A DNA stretch of 64,000 nucleotides from Varibaculum timonense_A (GTDB taxonomy: Bacteria; Actinomycetota; Actinomycetes; Actinomycetales; Actinomycetaceae): positions 1-64,000 of the forward strand of contig NZ_JAQEVU010000004.1 in the NCBI RefSeq assembly GCF_027694345.1, given 5' to 3'. The notes beneath the pieces are model-generated. The model had not been told where the DNA came from and searched no databases. It worked only from the letters and a program-made list of their open reading frames with translations. Below, piece by piece: positions 26,864-35,876 of the stretch (position 1 is the stretch's first letter; each line of letters begins with the position of its first letter). Made by a program: the position numbers and the translations under genes.

Positions 26864-28216
26864 TTAGTAGGTAGTGCGCTCGGCTTGACGCATAGTGAAA
26901 CCCCGACCAGTCTTTGAGTTCCAACAGTCCACGCCAGTGTATTGACCGACTTCACAGGCGTAGTCGCCATTGTAATAGATGGTGCCATAACTGGCTTCTA
27001 CTTGCGGATCGGTTCCGTTACCAGGATCGCAATGTTGATTTACTCCGCTAATGTTTAGCTCAATTGCCCAGATGTCATTACAGCCTTTTTCCCACTGCCG
27101 TTCACCAATCTGGCAATACACTGAATCTCCATTCATCAGGCAAGCAATATTTTTGGTGGGGGTGAAGAAACCATGACTTTCGTAAACCGCATCGGAGGGT
27201 ATCGGTCTAGCTGCTGGTGTGGGATTTTCAGTGCTGGTCACCGTGGTTTCTACCACCGTGGAGGTACGGGTAGTTTCACTCTCAGACTGACCGCTAGCAG
27301 CCTGCCCTTCGCTCTGTCCTTTTGAGGAAATAATCCAGGTACCCACAATCGCTAAGCCAATCAAGGCGAAAACCAGCAGCACTGTCAAAATAATTATCCC
27401 CCAACTGCGCTTAGGTTTCTGCTGTATAGGAGCGCTCTGGGGATAGCTCTGCGCTGCCGGGTCAGGATAAACGGGATAGGGCGAATAGCTGGGCGCAGGT
27501 GTAGTCATGATTGATTGTCGAGGTCTGGGGGAATAGCCTGGCGCAGAATAAGCCTCTGGTGGCATCACTGGGGGAACCATGCGCGTTGCAGACTCGTCAT
27601 ATGAGGACGCAGCTACCGTAAAATCGCTAGGGGGCAGACTTCCCAACCGAGTTGCATCTACGTCAGCTAATTGGGTCTCGGTTCCCAGCTCAAATTGGTT
27701 TGCACTCTCCTGACCAAGACCGTTTCCTTCAGTAGATTCTTTGCTACCAGCTGCGATATCGGTGAGGGCTTCCGGTTCTACTACCGGGTTTTCCGGGGTT
27801 TGTTCCTCGTTTGGCTGCGGGGAATCGTTCGCGTCCTCTTGGGCGTTGTCTATCTCATCCGCTTCCTCCTGGGGAGCAAAAGCGCTATGAGATAAGCCCG
27901 TCTGATTAGACCGCTCTGGTCCACTATCTGGTGAGCTTTCCGGTTCAAACGCACCTGGAGATGCCGGGGTACGCCCTGCCTGCCCTAAGGCTTCTAAACC
28001 CGATAGACCGTTACGGCGCGCCTGTACTACGGCTTTCACCTGGTCATCGCCCACGTTTTCTAACCAATTGAGCAAGTCTGGATAGGCGTTCGGGTTCGCC
28101 GCGACCTCTGCATAAACCTCGGGATGTTGCGCAGATATCTCGAATAGTTGATTTGCGTCGGTTTCGGGCGCTAATGCGCGTTCGCGCAATTTCTTTAAAT
28201 CATCACTATCAGTCAT
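26864..28216 (-). CDS. LRV-repeat N-terminal domain membrane protein
   Basis: A 450-residue protein of unknown function. Residues about 1-75 match the actinobacterial variant leucine-rich repeat domain (APETDANQLFEISAQHPEVY, AANPNAYPDLLNWL). A long acidic, Pro/Ser/Gln-rich linker follows, then one membrane helix (WGIIILTVLLVFALIGLAIVG, about residue 280), and a Cys-containing exported C-terminal domain (NIACLMNGDSVYCQIGERQW, CDPGNG, CEVGQYTGVDCWNS) whose six cysteines could form disulfides. The same layout is common near replication or secretion genes in Actinomycetales. It converges with topA and starts with a clear ATG. Confidence 0.8.
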   Translation of the reverse strand: MTDSDDLKKLRERALAPETDANQLFEISAQHPEVYAEVAANPNAYPDLLNWLENVGDDQVKAVVQARRNGLSGLEALGQAGRTPASPGAFEPESSPDSGPERSNQTGLSHSAFAPQEEADEIDNAQEDANDSPQPNEEQTPENPVVEPEALTDIAAGSKESTEGNGLGQESANQFELGTETQLADVDATRLGSLPPSDFTVAASSYDESATRMVPPVMPPEAYSAPGYSPRPRQSIMTTPAPSYSPYPVYPDPAAQSYPQSAPIQQKPKRSWGIIILTVLLVFALIGLAIVGTWIISSKGQSEGQAASGQSESETTRTSTVVETTVTSTENPTPAARPIPSDAVYESHGFFTPTKNIACLMNGDSVYCQIGERQWEKGCNDIWAIELNISGVNQHCDPGNGTDPQVEASYGTIYYNGDYACEVGQYTGVDCWNSKTGRGFTMRQAERTTY

Positions 28217-28432
28217 GGCTTACCTTTAGGTTGGGAAAACACTGCTCCTATTCTAACTAGCATTTAATGGCGGCGTACAGCGCTTACCTAATAAATCAGT
28301 TAAACCCGAAAGCAGTACAAATAGAAAGCCGCAACAAGTTAAGGGAATAGTGTTTAAGGTTGCGAATAGGGCGTGCAGCTTTCCGCCCCGAACGCAGCGG
28401 GCACGACGGACGAGTTTTAATCTCTTTCCCAC

Positions 28433-29176
28433 CTAAGCGGGACGGAAAGAAAACTTTTCAAATCCCAAATCTTCGATTTCCTTAGCCCAGGTTTTTACTT
28501 GGCTATCCCAACCTTGAGCTTGCGCCTGAAAATCTGGAGAGGCTCCCAACTCGCGCGCCTGCTGTAAAGCAAAGTTTTTTACCCCTCGCGCCGCCAAATC
28601 TCGCGCCAAATCCACCACTTTTCCGGGGTGACCTGGGTAAACAGTTAGGCGTACCTCGTAGTCGATACCCCTGGACAACACGGCATCTAGGCAGGTGAAA
28701 GCCTTATGCGCGCCGGCTACCCCAGTTACTTGCCGGTAATCGGCGGGTAAGGCTTTAATATCTAGCCCCACCCAATCGAGCAAACCTGCCGCCAACATTT
28801 CTTGCAGGCGCGTCGGATAAGCCCCCGCCGCGTGCAGCCCCACCTGGAAACCTTGCGATTTCACCCAGCGCGCTGCCGGGATTATCGCCGCCTGCGCTAG
28901 CGCTTCCCCGCCGGAAAACACTACCCCATCCAGGAGACCTTGTCTGCGCCCTAGTAACTCCTCTAGCTCTGCAAACGGGACTGCGCCGGGTACTAAAAAA
29001 TCTAAGATTTCGCAGTTTTGACAGTAGACACAGCGCCAAGGACACCCCTGGCAAAACACGCTCGCCACAATCTTTCCCGGCCAGTCCACAGTAGAAAATG
29101 ACACTAGCCCCGCGATATTTAACTGGCGGGCTCGCCCTAACAAACTAGGTTGGGAGGGCAGCGAAAAATCAGACAC
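28433..29176 (-). CDS. nrdG: Anaerobic ribonucleotide reductase activase (NrdG2 type)
   Basis: A 247-residue radical SAM enzyme that installs the glycyl radical on NrdD. The iron-sulfur motif CPWRCVYC (Cys45, 49, 52) sits at the start of the barrel, and GVVFSGGEAL (about 82-91) is the SAM-binding GGE motif. At about 245 residues it is the longer NrdG2 form, not the 150-residue E. coli type. Its start overlaps the nrdD stop by 8 nt, so the two are coupled. Confidence 0.93.
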   Translation of the reverse strand: MSDFSLPSQPSLLGRARQLNIAGLVSFSTVDWPGKIVASVFCQGCPWRCVYCQNCEILDFLVPGAVPFAELEELLGRRQGLLDGVVFSGGEALAQAAIIPAARWVKSQGFQVGLHAAGAYPTRLQEMLAAGLLDWVGLDIKALPADYRQVTGVAGAHKAFTCLDAVLSRGIDYEVRLTVYPGHPGKVVDLARDLAARGVKNFALQQARELGASPDFQAQAQGWDSQVKTWAKEIEDLGFEKFSFRPA

Positions 29177-30992
29177 CGGCTAACTCTTGCGAGAAAGTCG
29201 TGCGCTCTGCATATTCGCTCTTCTTGCCCTTGTTGAAGGAAGTCACCGGGCGGAAATATCCCATAACCCGAGTCCACACTTCACAGGGCTGCTCGTGGTT
29301 GCCTTCGGCGGCACATTTCGGGCAGTCGAAATGTTCACCCGACAAATACCCATGAACTGGGCAAATCGAGAAAGTGGGAGTAACCGTAATATAGGGCAGC
29401 TTAAAGTTCGCGAGCGCCCTGCGCACCAGGTTCTTACAGGATTCAGCCGAATTTACTGCCTCCCCCATATACAGATGCAACACGGTTCCCCCAGTGTATT
29501 TACCTTGTAGCTCTACCTGTTCTTCCAAAGCCTGGAAAGGATCATCGGTATAACCTACCGGCAGCTGCGAAGAGTTGGTGTAGTAGGGGGCCTCCGCCGT
29601 TCCTGCCTGGATAATCCCGGGAAAGCGTTTGGCGTCCTCTTTCGCAAACCGGTAAGTAGTGCCCTCGGCTGGGGTAGCCTCCAGGTTATAAAGATGCCCG
29701 GTTTCTTCTTGCAGCTGCACCATCCGACCTCTAATATGATCTAGCAGTTCAGCGCAGAGTTTATGTCCCGCCTCGCCGGTAATATCTTCCGCGTCATCGG
29801 TAAAGTTACGCACCATCTCGTTCATTCCGTTTACCCCAATAGTGGAGAAATGGTTGTCAAGAGTGCCCAGGTAACGGCGAGTATAGGGGAAAAGACCGGA
29901 ATCCATATGCCAGGAAATAACTTCCCGTTTCTTCTCTAAAGATTGGCTGGCCAGGTCGATTAGATAATCTAGGCGTTTGGTAAGCCCGCTTAAATCCCCC
30001 TTATAGAGGTAGCCGAGGCGCGCCATATTGATGGTCACAACCCCCAAGGAGCCGGTTTGTTCTGCTGAACCGAACAACCCATTGCCTCGTTTTAAGAGTT
30101 CGCGCAGGTCTAGCTGCAAACGGCAGCACATGGAGCGAATCATATGGGGATCCAGGTCAGAGTTCAGGAAGTTCTGGAAGTAGGGCAAACCGTATTTAGC
30201 GGTCATGGCGAACAGGCGCTCGGTGTTGGGGGAATCCCAATCAAAATCGGGGGTGATGTTATAGGTGGGAATAGGGAAAGTGAACACCCGTCCATCAGCG
30301 TCCCCGCCGGTCATTACCTCGATAAATGCCCGGTTAATCATGTCCATTTCTGCTTGCAAATCCCCATAAGTGAAATCCATTAATTCCTCACCAATCAGGG
30401 GGTTTTCATCTGCGAGGTCATCGGGGCAAGTCCAATCAAAAGTGAGGTTAGTGAAAGGACATTGGCTGCCCCAGCGGCTAGGCACGTTCAGGTTGTAAAT
30501 CAGTTCTTGCATACATTGGCGAACCTGCTGGTAATCCAGGTTATCTTTGCGGATAAATGGAGCCATATAGGTGTCGAAGCTAGAGAATGCCTGGGCGCCA
30601 GCCCACTCGTTTTGCAAAGTTCCCAGGAAGTTTACGATTTGCCCGCAGGCGGAGGAAAAATGGGTGGGAGGATTCGAGGCAATTGCTCCTGGAACCCCGT
30701 TAAAACCTTGCTGTAATAGCTGCTTTAGAGACCAACCGGCACAGTACCCGGCAAACATATCTAGGTCGTGGATATGGTAGTCGCCCTCGCGGTGCGCCTT
30801 TCCAATTTCGGGTGTATAAATCTCGTTTAACCAGTAGTTAGCGATAATTTTTCCCGCAGAGTTGAGAATCATTCCCCCTAGGGAGTATCCCTGATTTGCG
30901 TTTGCGTTTACCCGCCAATCAGCTTTGGATAGATACTCATTAACGGTTTGAGCAGGATTAACCAAGTTTTTATCTTGAGTTTGGGGTGCCAT
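29169..30992 (-). CDS. nrdD: Anaerobic ribonucleoside-triphosphate reductase
   Basis: A 607-residue class III reductase that makes dNTPs without oxygen. Visible motifs: YHIHDLDMFAGYCAGWSL near the start, SACGQIVNFLGTLQNEWAGA, CCRLQLDLRELLKRGNGLFG in the core, the C-terminal zinc site CPVHGYLSG...CPKC, and the glycyl radical loop RVMGYFRP (Gly about 577). It lacks the N-terminal ATP-cone domain of about 100 residues found in E. coli NrdD (712 aa), so dATP inhibition through that domain is not expected. Two NrdR boxes overlap its promoter. ATG 30992 is preceded by an AAGGAAAAA SD. Confidence 0.94.
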   Translation of the reverse strand: MAPQTQDKNLVNPAQTVNEYLSKADWRVNANANQGYSLGGMILNSAGKIIANYWLNEIYTPEIGKAHREGDYHIHDLDMFAGYCAGWSLKQLLQQGFNGVPGAIASNPPTHFSSACGQIVNFLGTLQNEWAGAQAFSSFDTYMAPFIRKDNLDYQQVRQCMQELIYNLNVPSRWGSQCPFTNLTFDWTCPDDLADENPLIGEELMDFTYGDLQAEMDMINRAFIEVMTGGDADGRVFTFPIPTYNITPDFDWDSPNTERLFAMTAKYGLPYFQNFLNSDLDPHMIRSMCCRLQLDLRELLKRGNGLFGSAEQTGSLGVVTINMARLGYLYKGDLSGLTKRLDYLIDLASQSLEKKREVISWHMDSGLFPYTRRYLGTLDNHFSTIGVNGMNEMVRNFTDDAEDITGEAGHKLCAELLDHIRGRMVQLQEETGHLYNLEATPAEGTTYRFAKEDAKRFPGIIQAGTAEAPYYTNSSQLPVGYTDDPFQALEEQVELQGKYTGGTVLHLYMGEAVNSAESCKNLVRRALANFKLPYITVTPTFSICPVHGYLSGEHFDCPKCAAEGNHEQPCEVWTRVMGYFRPVTSFNKGKKSEYAERTTFSQELAGV

Positions 30993-31078
30993 TTTTTCCT
31001 TCTTTTTTCCTTCAGCTCTGGGGCTTTTTAGCCACTGTTACCGACTATAGGTGCAATCAGAGCGAGGGAAGCAGCGAC

Positions 31079-31132
31079 ACACGAGATATAGTAGGTTTCC
31101 TAAATGCTAACCACTAGATATTGTGGTTTCAA
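31079..31132 (-). promoter_or_regulatory. nrdD promoter with two NrdR boxes
   Basis: Two 16-bp sites resemble the NrdR consensus ACACWATATATWGTGT: CCACTAGATATTGTGG at 31111-31126 (a good palindrome) and ACACGAGATATAGTAG at 31079-31094. Their centres are 32 bp apart, about three helical turns, the spacing typical of NrdR pairs. Read on the minus strand, -35 TTGAAA (31127-31132) and -10 TAGCAT (31104-31109) have a 17-bp spacer that is exactly the first box. Binding should block RNA polymerase. Confidence 0.75.
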
Positions 31133-31227
31133 GATTTCTCTCATATTCCCAGGCTACGACGCAAATGAAGGCAGCATTTTAGAATACGACTTTCATCTAC
31201 CTGCACAAACGGTTTAGGTATAAAGCC

Positions 31228-32142
31228 CTAGGCGGTAGAGGAGGGGTTTTTCACAGGTCGCAACCCCGCCCTCGCCACTTCAAAAACAAAAATCCAGCAG
31301 ACTCCCAGCAGGGCGAGCACCGTTCCTGCACTCAGGGCGAGAGCGAGCGGGTGGCGCGAGGCAGCCAGGCGACTCAAATCGCTGGTAACCGTACCCGCCG
31401 TGAAGTAGCCTTGCCCCGAGGTAAGCCTGAAATAACAGTGGCTGACTATTACTACCCCCAGCAGAGCTACTACCGCTGCCAGCACAGTCAAGATTCGTCC
31501 TCGCCCCAATGCCCGCTGACCACGTTCATCACCAAGCTCAAGCGGTGAAAGTAGGAGCGCAAAAACTGTAACCACACAAATTGCGGCGAAAACATCCGAG
31601 GGGCGATGCCAACGCGCCACAATCACCGCCAGCGCCACCAGGAACAACACTAGCGCCGACAGGTAGGTAGCCAGCTCGCGCCACTTAGAAGCCGAAACCA
31701 TTACCAAAGCTACGGCAGCAGCCCCCGCCGCCGTAGTGTGACCAGAGGGGAAAGAGTTAGTCATATAGTAGGTGACCCCTAGCGCCGGACGAGAAAGCAG
31801 CATATGTTTAAGCACCTGGGTAGTAACTGTCGCCGCCACCACCATTATCAACATTCGTACCCCTAACGCGAAACGCCGCCTGAACAGTGCTACTATTACC
31901 GCAGCCGCGATTAAAGGCGCCAAAATAAACCAGTACCACTCCCGCAGTAACACCTGATCCCAGGAAGCGAAAGAAGCGTTCAAATCGGAGAGGGTAAACA
32001 TCGTCAAAGTGTCCACTACCTGACCGGTGCGAGTGCAAACAAATATGAAATAACAGAGCACTAACAACATTGCGGCGGCACAGGATGCTGAAAAACGACG
32101 CACATAACCTGGCGTTAGATTACTTTCCGACCTGCTATTCAT
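31228..32142 (-). CDS. PAP2 superfamily lipid phosphatase
   Basis: A 304-residue membrane protein with about eight hydrophobic segments. The PAP2 phosphatase signatures are visible on the outer face: SRPALG (motif 1 end), SFPSGHTTAAG (motif 2) and ARWHRPSDV (motif 3 His and Asp). Likely substrates are undecaprenyl pyrophosphate or phosphatidic/phosphatidylglycerol phosphate, which cannot be told apart from sequence. It is divergent from the helicase gene across 96 bp and stands alone. Confidence 0.88.
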   Translation of the reverse strand: MNSRSESNLTPGYVRRFSASCAAAMLLVLCYFIFVCTRTGQVVDTLTMFTLSDLNASFASWDQVLLREWYWFILAPLIAAAVIVALFRRRFALGVRMLIMVVAATVTTQVLKHMLLSRPALGVTYYMTNSFPSGHTTAAGAAAVALVMVSASKWRELATYLSALVLFLVALAVIVARWHRPSDVFAAICVVTVFALLLSPLELGDERGQRALGRGRILTVLAAVVALLGVVIVSHCYFRLTSGQGYFTAGTVTSDLSRLAASRHPLALALSAGTVLALLGVCWIFVFEVARAGLRPVKNPSSTA

Positions 32143-32238
32143 GGTTTAACCTTATTTTGTCACCTGCTAGATTTCTACAATCAGCAAGTACCTACCAACG
32201 AATGTTATCCAACTATCTTGCAGTAAAAGGAGGCGCTG

Positions 32239-34575
32239 GTGGCTATCTCGGATTTGTTAGCGCACTTGCGTTCCTTAAACGTTGAACAGTTACTGCATGA
32301 AAAGACCCTGCCCGCTCAAAGAGCCAGTTTTGCTCCTTGGCCACCTTGGGTTAGCGAAAACCTGCACCATAGTTTTGTTCAAAATAGGATAGAAAAACTA
32401 TGGGAACATCAGGCAACCTGCGCAAACACTCTACATGAGGGTGGGGACGTAATCCTTACTACCGGAACAGGATCGGGCAAATCTTTAGCCGCCTGGCTGG
32501 CGTTCTTGGCGCGGCGCGAAGGCGCTAACCCAGGCGACAGTTGTCTCGATAACGTCTCGTCTACGGCTCTTTATATTGCGCCCACCAAGGCACTTGCCCG
32601 CGACCAGGCAACTACTTTAACCCAGTGGAATGGGCAAGCAAATCTAGATTTGCAGATTGCGCCAGTAGATGGCGATTCTTCTTCCCCGGTGAAAAAGTGG
32701 GCACGCACTCACGCCGATATTGTGCTCACTAACCCCGATTATTTACATTTTGCTATTTTGCGCTCACACCAGCTTTGGCGACCGTTCCTGCGCGGTCTGT
32801 CCCTGGTGATTATTGATGAGGCTCACTATTATCGGGGCGTATTAGGCGCTAACGTAGCCTTGATTTTGCGGCGCTTGCGCCGCCTCGCCCGCCTGTATCA
32901 TGCGCAGCCAACTTTTGCGCTGCTATCGGCAACTACCGCCAATCCGGCAGTTCACGGACGTAATCTTTTAGGAGGAGGGCGTACCCTGCGGGTCATTGAC
33001 CGCGACACTTCCGGCTCGGGAAGCCGGACGGTATTGGTGTGGCAGCCAGGGAAAATCCCCGTAGAAGATGAGGAAAATCAGCCACGTTTTCCTGCTATCT
33101 GGGAGAGTGCTCGCCTAATGGCGGAGCTAGTAAATTGCGGAGGGCGAGTAATCACTTTTGCGCCATCTCGGCAGGGGGTGGAAACTATAGCTCAACTTGC
33201 GCGCGACCATTTAAGTACCCGTAACCCTCTTTTGATGCCGAAAGTTGCTGCCTATCGTGGCGGCTATTTACCTGAAGAGCGCCGCCAGCTAGAAAAGGAT
33301 TTACGCAGCGGGAAGCTGCAAGGATTGTCGGCAACATCTGCCTTGGAGCTGGGGATTGATATTTCCGGTCTTGACTGCACTGTTACCTGCTCATGGCCGG
33401 GCACGCGCGCCAGTTTCTTTCAGCAAATAGGCAGAGCTGGGCGGGCTGGTAAAGATGGTATCGGTATTTTTGTGGTTTCAGATAATCCCCTTGATGACTT
33501 TTTGGCTCACCATCCAGAAGAGATTTTCCGCCCGGTAGAAACTATAGTTTTCGATACCGAAAATCCGTTTGTACTGGCTCCTCAGCTTTTATGCGCAGCC
33601 GCCGAGAGCCCTTTAACCAGTAAAGATGCTGACCTATTTGGGCAAGCAAGCGAACAGGTGACCAAGGAACTACTTGAACAAGGATTACTGATAGCTAGAC
33701 CCGGGGGACTTTGTTTTGACATCACCAAGCCGTTTTCCCCTTGGGAAAAAGTTAGAATCCGCGGCGAGAGTGGACAGGTTCAGATTATTGAGTCCCAGAG
33801 CGCGCAAGTACTGGGCACGGTTGATAGCAAACGCGCAGATAGCGTCTTACATCCGGACGCTATTTATGTGCATCAAGGGCGTGTTTGGCAGGTTTTACGG
33901 CGTGAAGAGGACGTAGCGGAGGTAGTTGCGGGGCCAAAGAATCTGCGAACTCGCCCAAATACTGACACCAGCATTTCAATACTTTCTGAGCAAGCAGATC
34001 CGCTTAGTGTTCCTGCGGGTATCAGCTGGCATTATGGACGTATAGAGGTTCAAACCACAGTTACCTCTTTTGATTTGCTGCGTCTGCCCCGGCACGTATA
34101 TCAGGCGACTTTCCAATTGGACTGCCCTACCCGGGCGTTTCAAACTACCGGCACTTATTTCACCTTGAATGAAGAGGTTATTAAGCACTTACATTTTGAT
34201 GATCAGCAATTGTTGGCAGGGGCTTTACATGCCGGTGAACACGCCCTGATTGGAATGCTTCCCCTGGTCGCGACCTGTGACCGTTGGGATTTGGGGGGAC
34301 TTTCACTGACGCAACACCTACAGACAGGCCTGCCAACAGTGTTTATCTATGATGGCACTTTGGGGGGAGCTGGTTTTTCGCGCCACGGGTTTCATCAGTT
34401 ATCCTCCTGGCTGGATTTAACCTATCAACAGGTCGCGCAGTGTTCCTGCACCCAGGGGTGTCCTCGGTGTATTCATTCGCCTAAATGCGGCAATGGCAAC
34501 GAAATGCTTTCTAAATCAGGGGCTCGCGACCTTCTGGAGTACCTGCGCGAGAGCTTTTATGAAACCATCAGCTAA
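32239..34575 (+). CDS. DEAD/DEAH-box helicase (helicase/secretion neighbourhood type)
   Basis: A 778-residue superfamily 2 helicase. Walker A TTGTGSGKS (74-82), TALYIAPTKALARDQ, Walker B LVIIDEAHYY (DEAH about 192), LSATTANP, the C-terminal RecA domain with SATSALELGIDISGLD and QQIGRAGRAG. The last 120 residues hold a DUF1998-like zinc region (CSCTQGCPRCIHSPKCGNGN). It belongs to the Rv3649-like family found next to TadE genes in many actinobacteria, as here. Its role is probably DNA repair. The GTG start has a strong SD (AAGGAGG, 5 nt away). Confidence 0.92.
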   Translation: MAISDLLAHLRSLNVEQLLHEKTLPAQRASFAPWPPWVSENLHHSFVQNRIEKLWEHQATCANTLHEGGDVILTTGTGSGKSLAAWLAFLARREGANPGDSCLDNVSSTALYIAPTKALARDQATTLTQWNGQANLDLQIAPVDGDSSSPVKKWARTHADIVLTNPDYLHFAILRSHQLWRPFLRGLSLVIIDEAHYYRGVLGANVALILRRLRRLARLYHAQPTFALLSATTANPAVHGRNLLGGGRTLRVIDRDTSGSGSRTVLVWQPGKIPVEDEENQPRFPAIWESARLMAELVNCGGRVITFAPSRQGVETIAQLARDHLSTRNPLLMPKVAAYRGGYLPEERRQLEKDLRSGKLQGLSATSALELGIDISGLDCTVTCSWPGTRASFFQQIGRAGRAGKDGIGIFVVSDNPLDDFLAHHPEEIFRPVETIVFDTENPFVLAPQLLCAAAESPLTSKDADLFGQASEQVTKELLEQGLLIARPGGLCFDITKPFSPWEKVRIRGESGQVQIIESQSAQVLGTVDSKRADSVLHPDAIYVHQGRVWQVLRREEDVAEVVAGPKNLRTRPNTDTSISILSEQADPLSVPAGISWHYGRIEVQTTVTSFDLLRLPRHVYQATFQLDCPTRAFQTTGTYFTLNEEVIKHLHFDDQQLLAGALHAGEHALIGMLPLVATCDRWDLGGLSLTQHLQTGLPTVFIYDGTLGGAGFSRHGFHQLSSWLDLTYQQVAQCSCTQGCPRCIHSPKCGNGNEMLSKSGARDLLEYLRESFYETIS

Positions 34576-34740
34576 CCAGGAGAGTTTTTCTGGGGTCACA
34601 ACCTTTTGCTGCCTAGAAATCTCATCTAGCTGCGCCCTGATTTAGGGCTATTTCCCGCCAATCCCCTGCTTGCCGCCCGCTAAATAACGACTTATAACCG
34701 CTATTACTGTCCGCATTTACAAGGTATGCGCCGTTAGTGG

Positions 34741-35112
34741 CTAATGCCAGTTATATTTCACCGGACCGGCTCTAGAATGTGCCGAGACCTGCCAGTTGGA
34801 AAGGGCGCTAACGCTCACCTGTACTCGCACGTCCTTTTCGCCCAGTTCACAGGAATCTAAAGCAACTTGATTTTGATGTGCAACTTGTTCAGCTAGGACG
34901 CAAGGGGAGGTTTCACTGCCATAAAAGTGGGCGCTGGCGGCAGCTAAAGCCGCAAAATCGGCACCTGTTTGGGCACGGGCTTTCGCTGCCAATGCTCCAT
35001 TCAATACCGCGATTCCTGCCACTAATGCCACCAGTAAACATATAAATCCCACTGCCCAAATGGTGGCGGAACCTTCCTCTAGAGCTCTAGAGTTACTCGG
35101 AGTCTTTTTCAC
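34741..35112 (-). CDS. TadE/G-like pseudopilin-related protein (Rv3654c type)
   Basis: A 123-residue protein with a short polar N-terminus (SRALEEGSATIWAV), one membrane helix (GFICLLVALVAGIAVLNGAL), then the conserved AKARAQTGADFAALAAASA segment characteristic of the helicase/secretion-neighbourhood TadE-like family. The rest is a small exported domain with two cysteines. Its ATG overlaps the upstream TadE gene by 4 nt. It is convergent with the helicase gene, matching the M. tuberculosis Rv3649/Rv3654c order. Function unknown. Confidence 0.85.
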   Translation of the reverse strand: MKKTPSNSRALEEGSATIWAVGFICLLVALVAGIAVLNGALAAKARAQTGADFAALAAASAHFYGSETSPCVLAEQVAHQNQVALDSCELGEKDVRVQVSVSALSNWQVSAHSRAGPVKYNWH

Positions 35113-35513
35113 CGTTCAATCCCCATAGCAAGTTCTGGTTCTTTAAGAGCGCTGGCACTACAAGTTAGTGCCGGTAATAGTTTTGCCTGTCCAACTAAAT
35201 GTTTCCGGGCAGTAACCTTTACCCATTTGTCGGAACTATCCACGGTTACTGACACCGTATTTCCCGCCCTATAAGGCGTGCCGATACTTTCGGCGCGCGC
35301 TGCCACGCGCGCCACGTCACACGCCTGTACTTTCGCTGCTCCAGCGGCTGATACCCCTAAGGCGAGAGCCACCACCGCCAGCAGTGCGGGAAGCGTAAGT
35401 GCAGTCTCTACCGTGGCATAGCCACCCTCACTAGCTAGGCAAAGTTGCCATAGTCGGCGCAGCCACTGCTTTTGCTGCGCCGACCACAGATGCTTCTGAA
35501 CTAATTTATTCAC
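35109..35513 (-). CDS. TadE-like pseudopilin
   Basis: A 134-residue protein with the TadE mark: a short cytoplasmic N-terminus (CLASEGGYATVETALTLPAL) leading into a membrane helix (LLAVVALALGVSAAGAAKV) and a small exported domain. TadE proteins are minor pseudopilins of tight-adherence pili. The start lies 1 nt after the DUF4244 stop. No tadA ATPase or tadB/tadC platform gene is near, so assembly would need components encoded elsewhere. Confidence 0.87.
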   Translation of the reverse strand: MNKLVQKHLWSAQQKQWLRRLWQLCLASEGGYATVETALTLPALLAVVALALGVSAAGAAKVQACDVARVAARAESIGTPYRAGNTVSVTVDSSDKWVKVTARKHLVGQAKLLPALTCSASALKEPELAMGIER

Positions 35514-35514
35514 T

Positions 35515-35727
35515 TTAAATCGAGAGCGCCTGTTTAATAATCGCAGTTAAAGCGCTTTTTATCCCCCCTCCCTTAATTACAGCCATTAATAAAGCGGCAA
35601 AAGCGGCCGCAGCTAAGGTTCCGATTGCATATTCTGCGGTAGTCATTCCGTCCTCTTCGTTTCGCAGTCGCTCCACCGCTTGCCGAGTTTGCGCCCAAGC
35701 CAATATGCGCAACGCTAAATCTTTCAT
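35515..35727 (-). CDS. DUF4244 Flp-like pilin
   Basis: A 70-residue protein. A charged N-terminus is followed by RNEEDGMTTAEYAIGTLAAAA, a helix and GGGIKSALTAIIKQALSI. The G-M-T-T-A-E-Y pattern is the prepilin-like site (Glu+5) of DUF4244, the Flp pilin-like member of this locus. It is the first gene of the three-gene unit; the ATG has the SD GGGGAGAAATG upstream. It is divergent from hemL. Confidence 0.9.
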   Translation of the reverse strand: MKDLALRILAWAQTRQAVERLRNEEDGMTTAEYAIGTLAAAAFAALLMAVIKGGGIKSALTAIIKQALSI

Positions 35728-35876
35728 TTCTCCCCTTTCTTCCTCCCCAGACCGCTATCGGTCTGCGGTTAAAACCACGATGCCAGGGATTTAGATATTT
35801 AAGCGAAGTTCAAATAATTGTTTAAGCACAGCCGGTGATTATCACCCTTTGGGGACTTGTGAGCGATAATAGGCGC

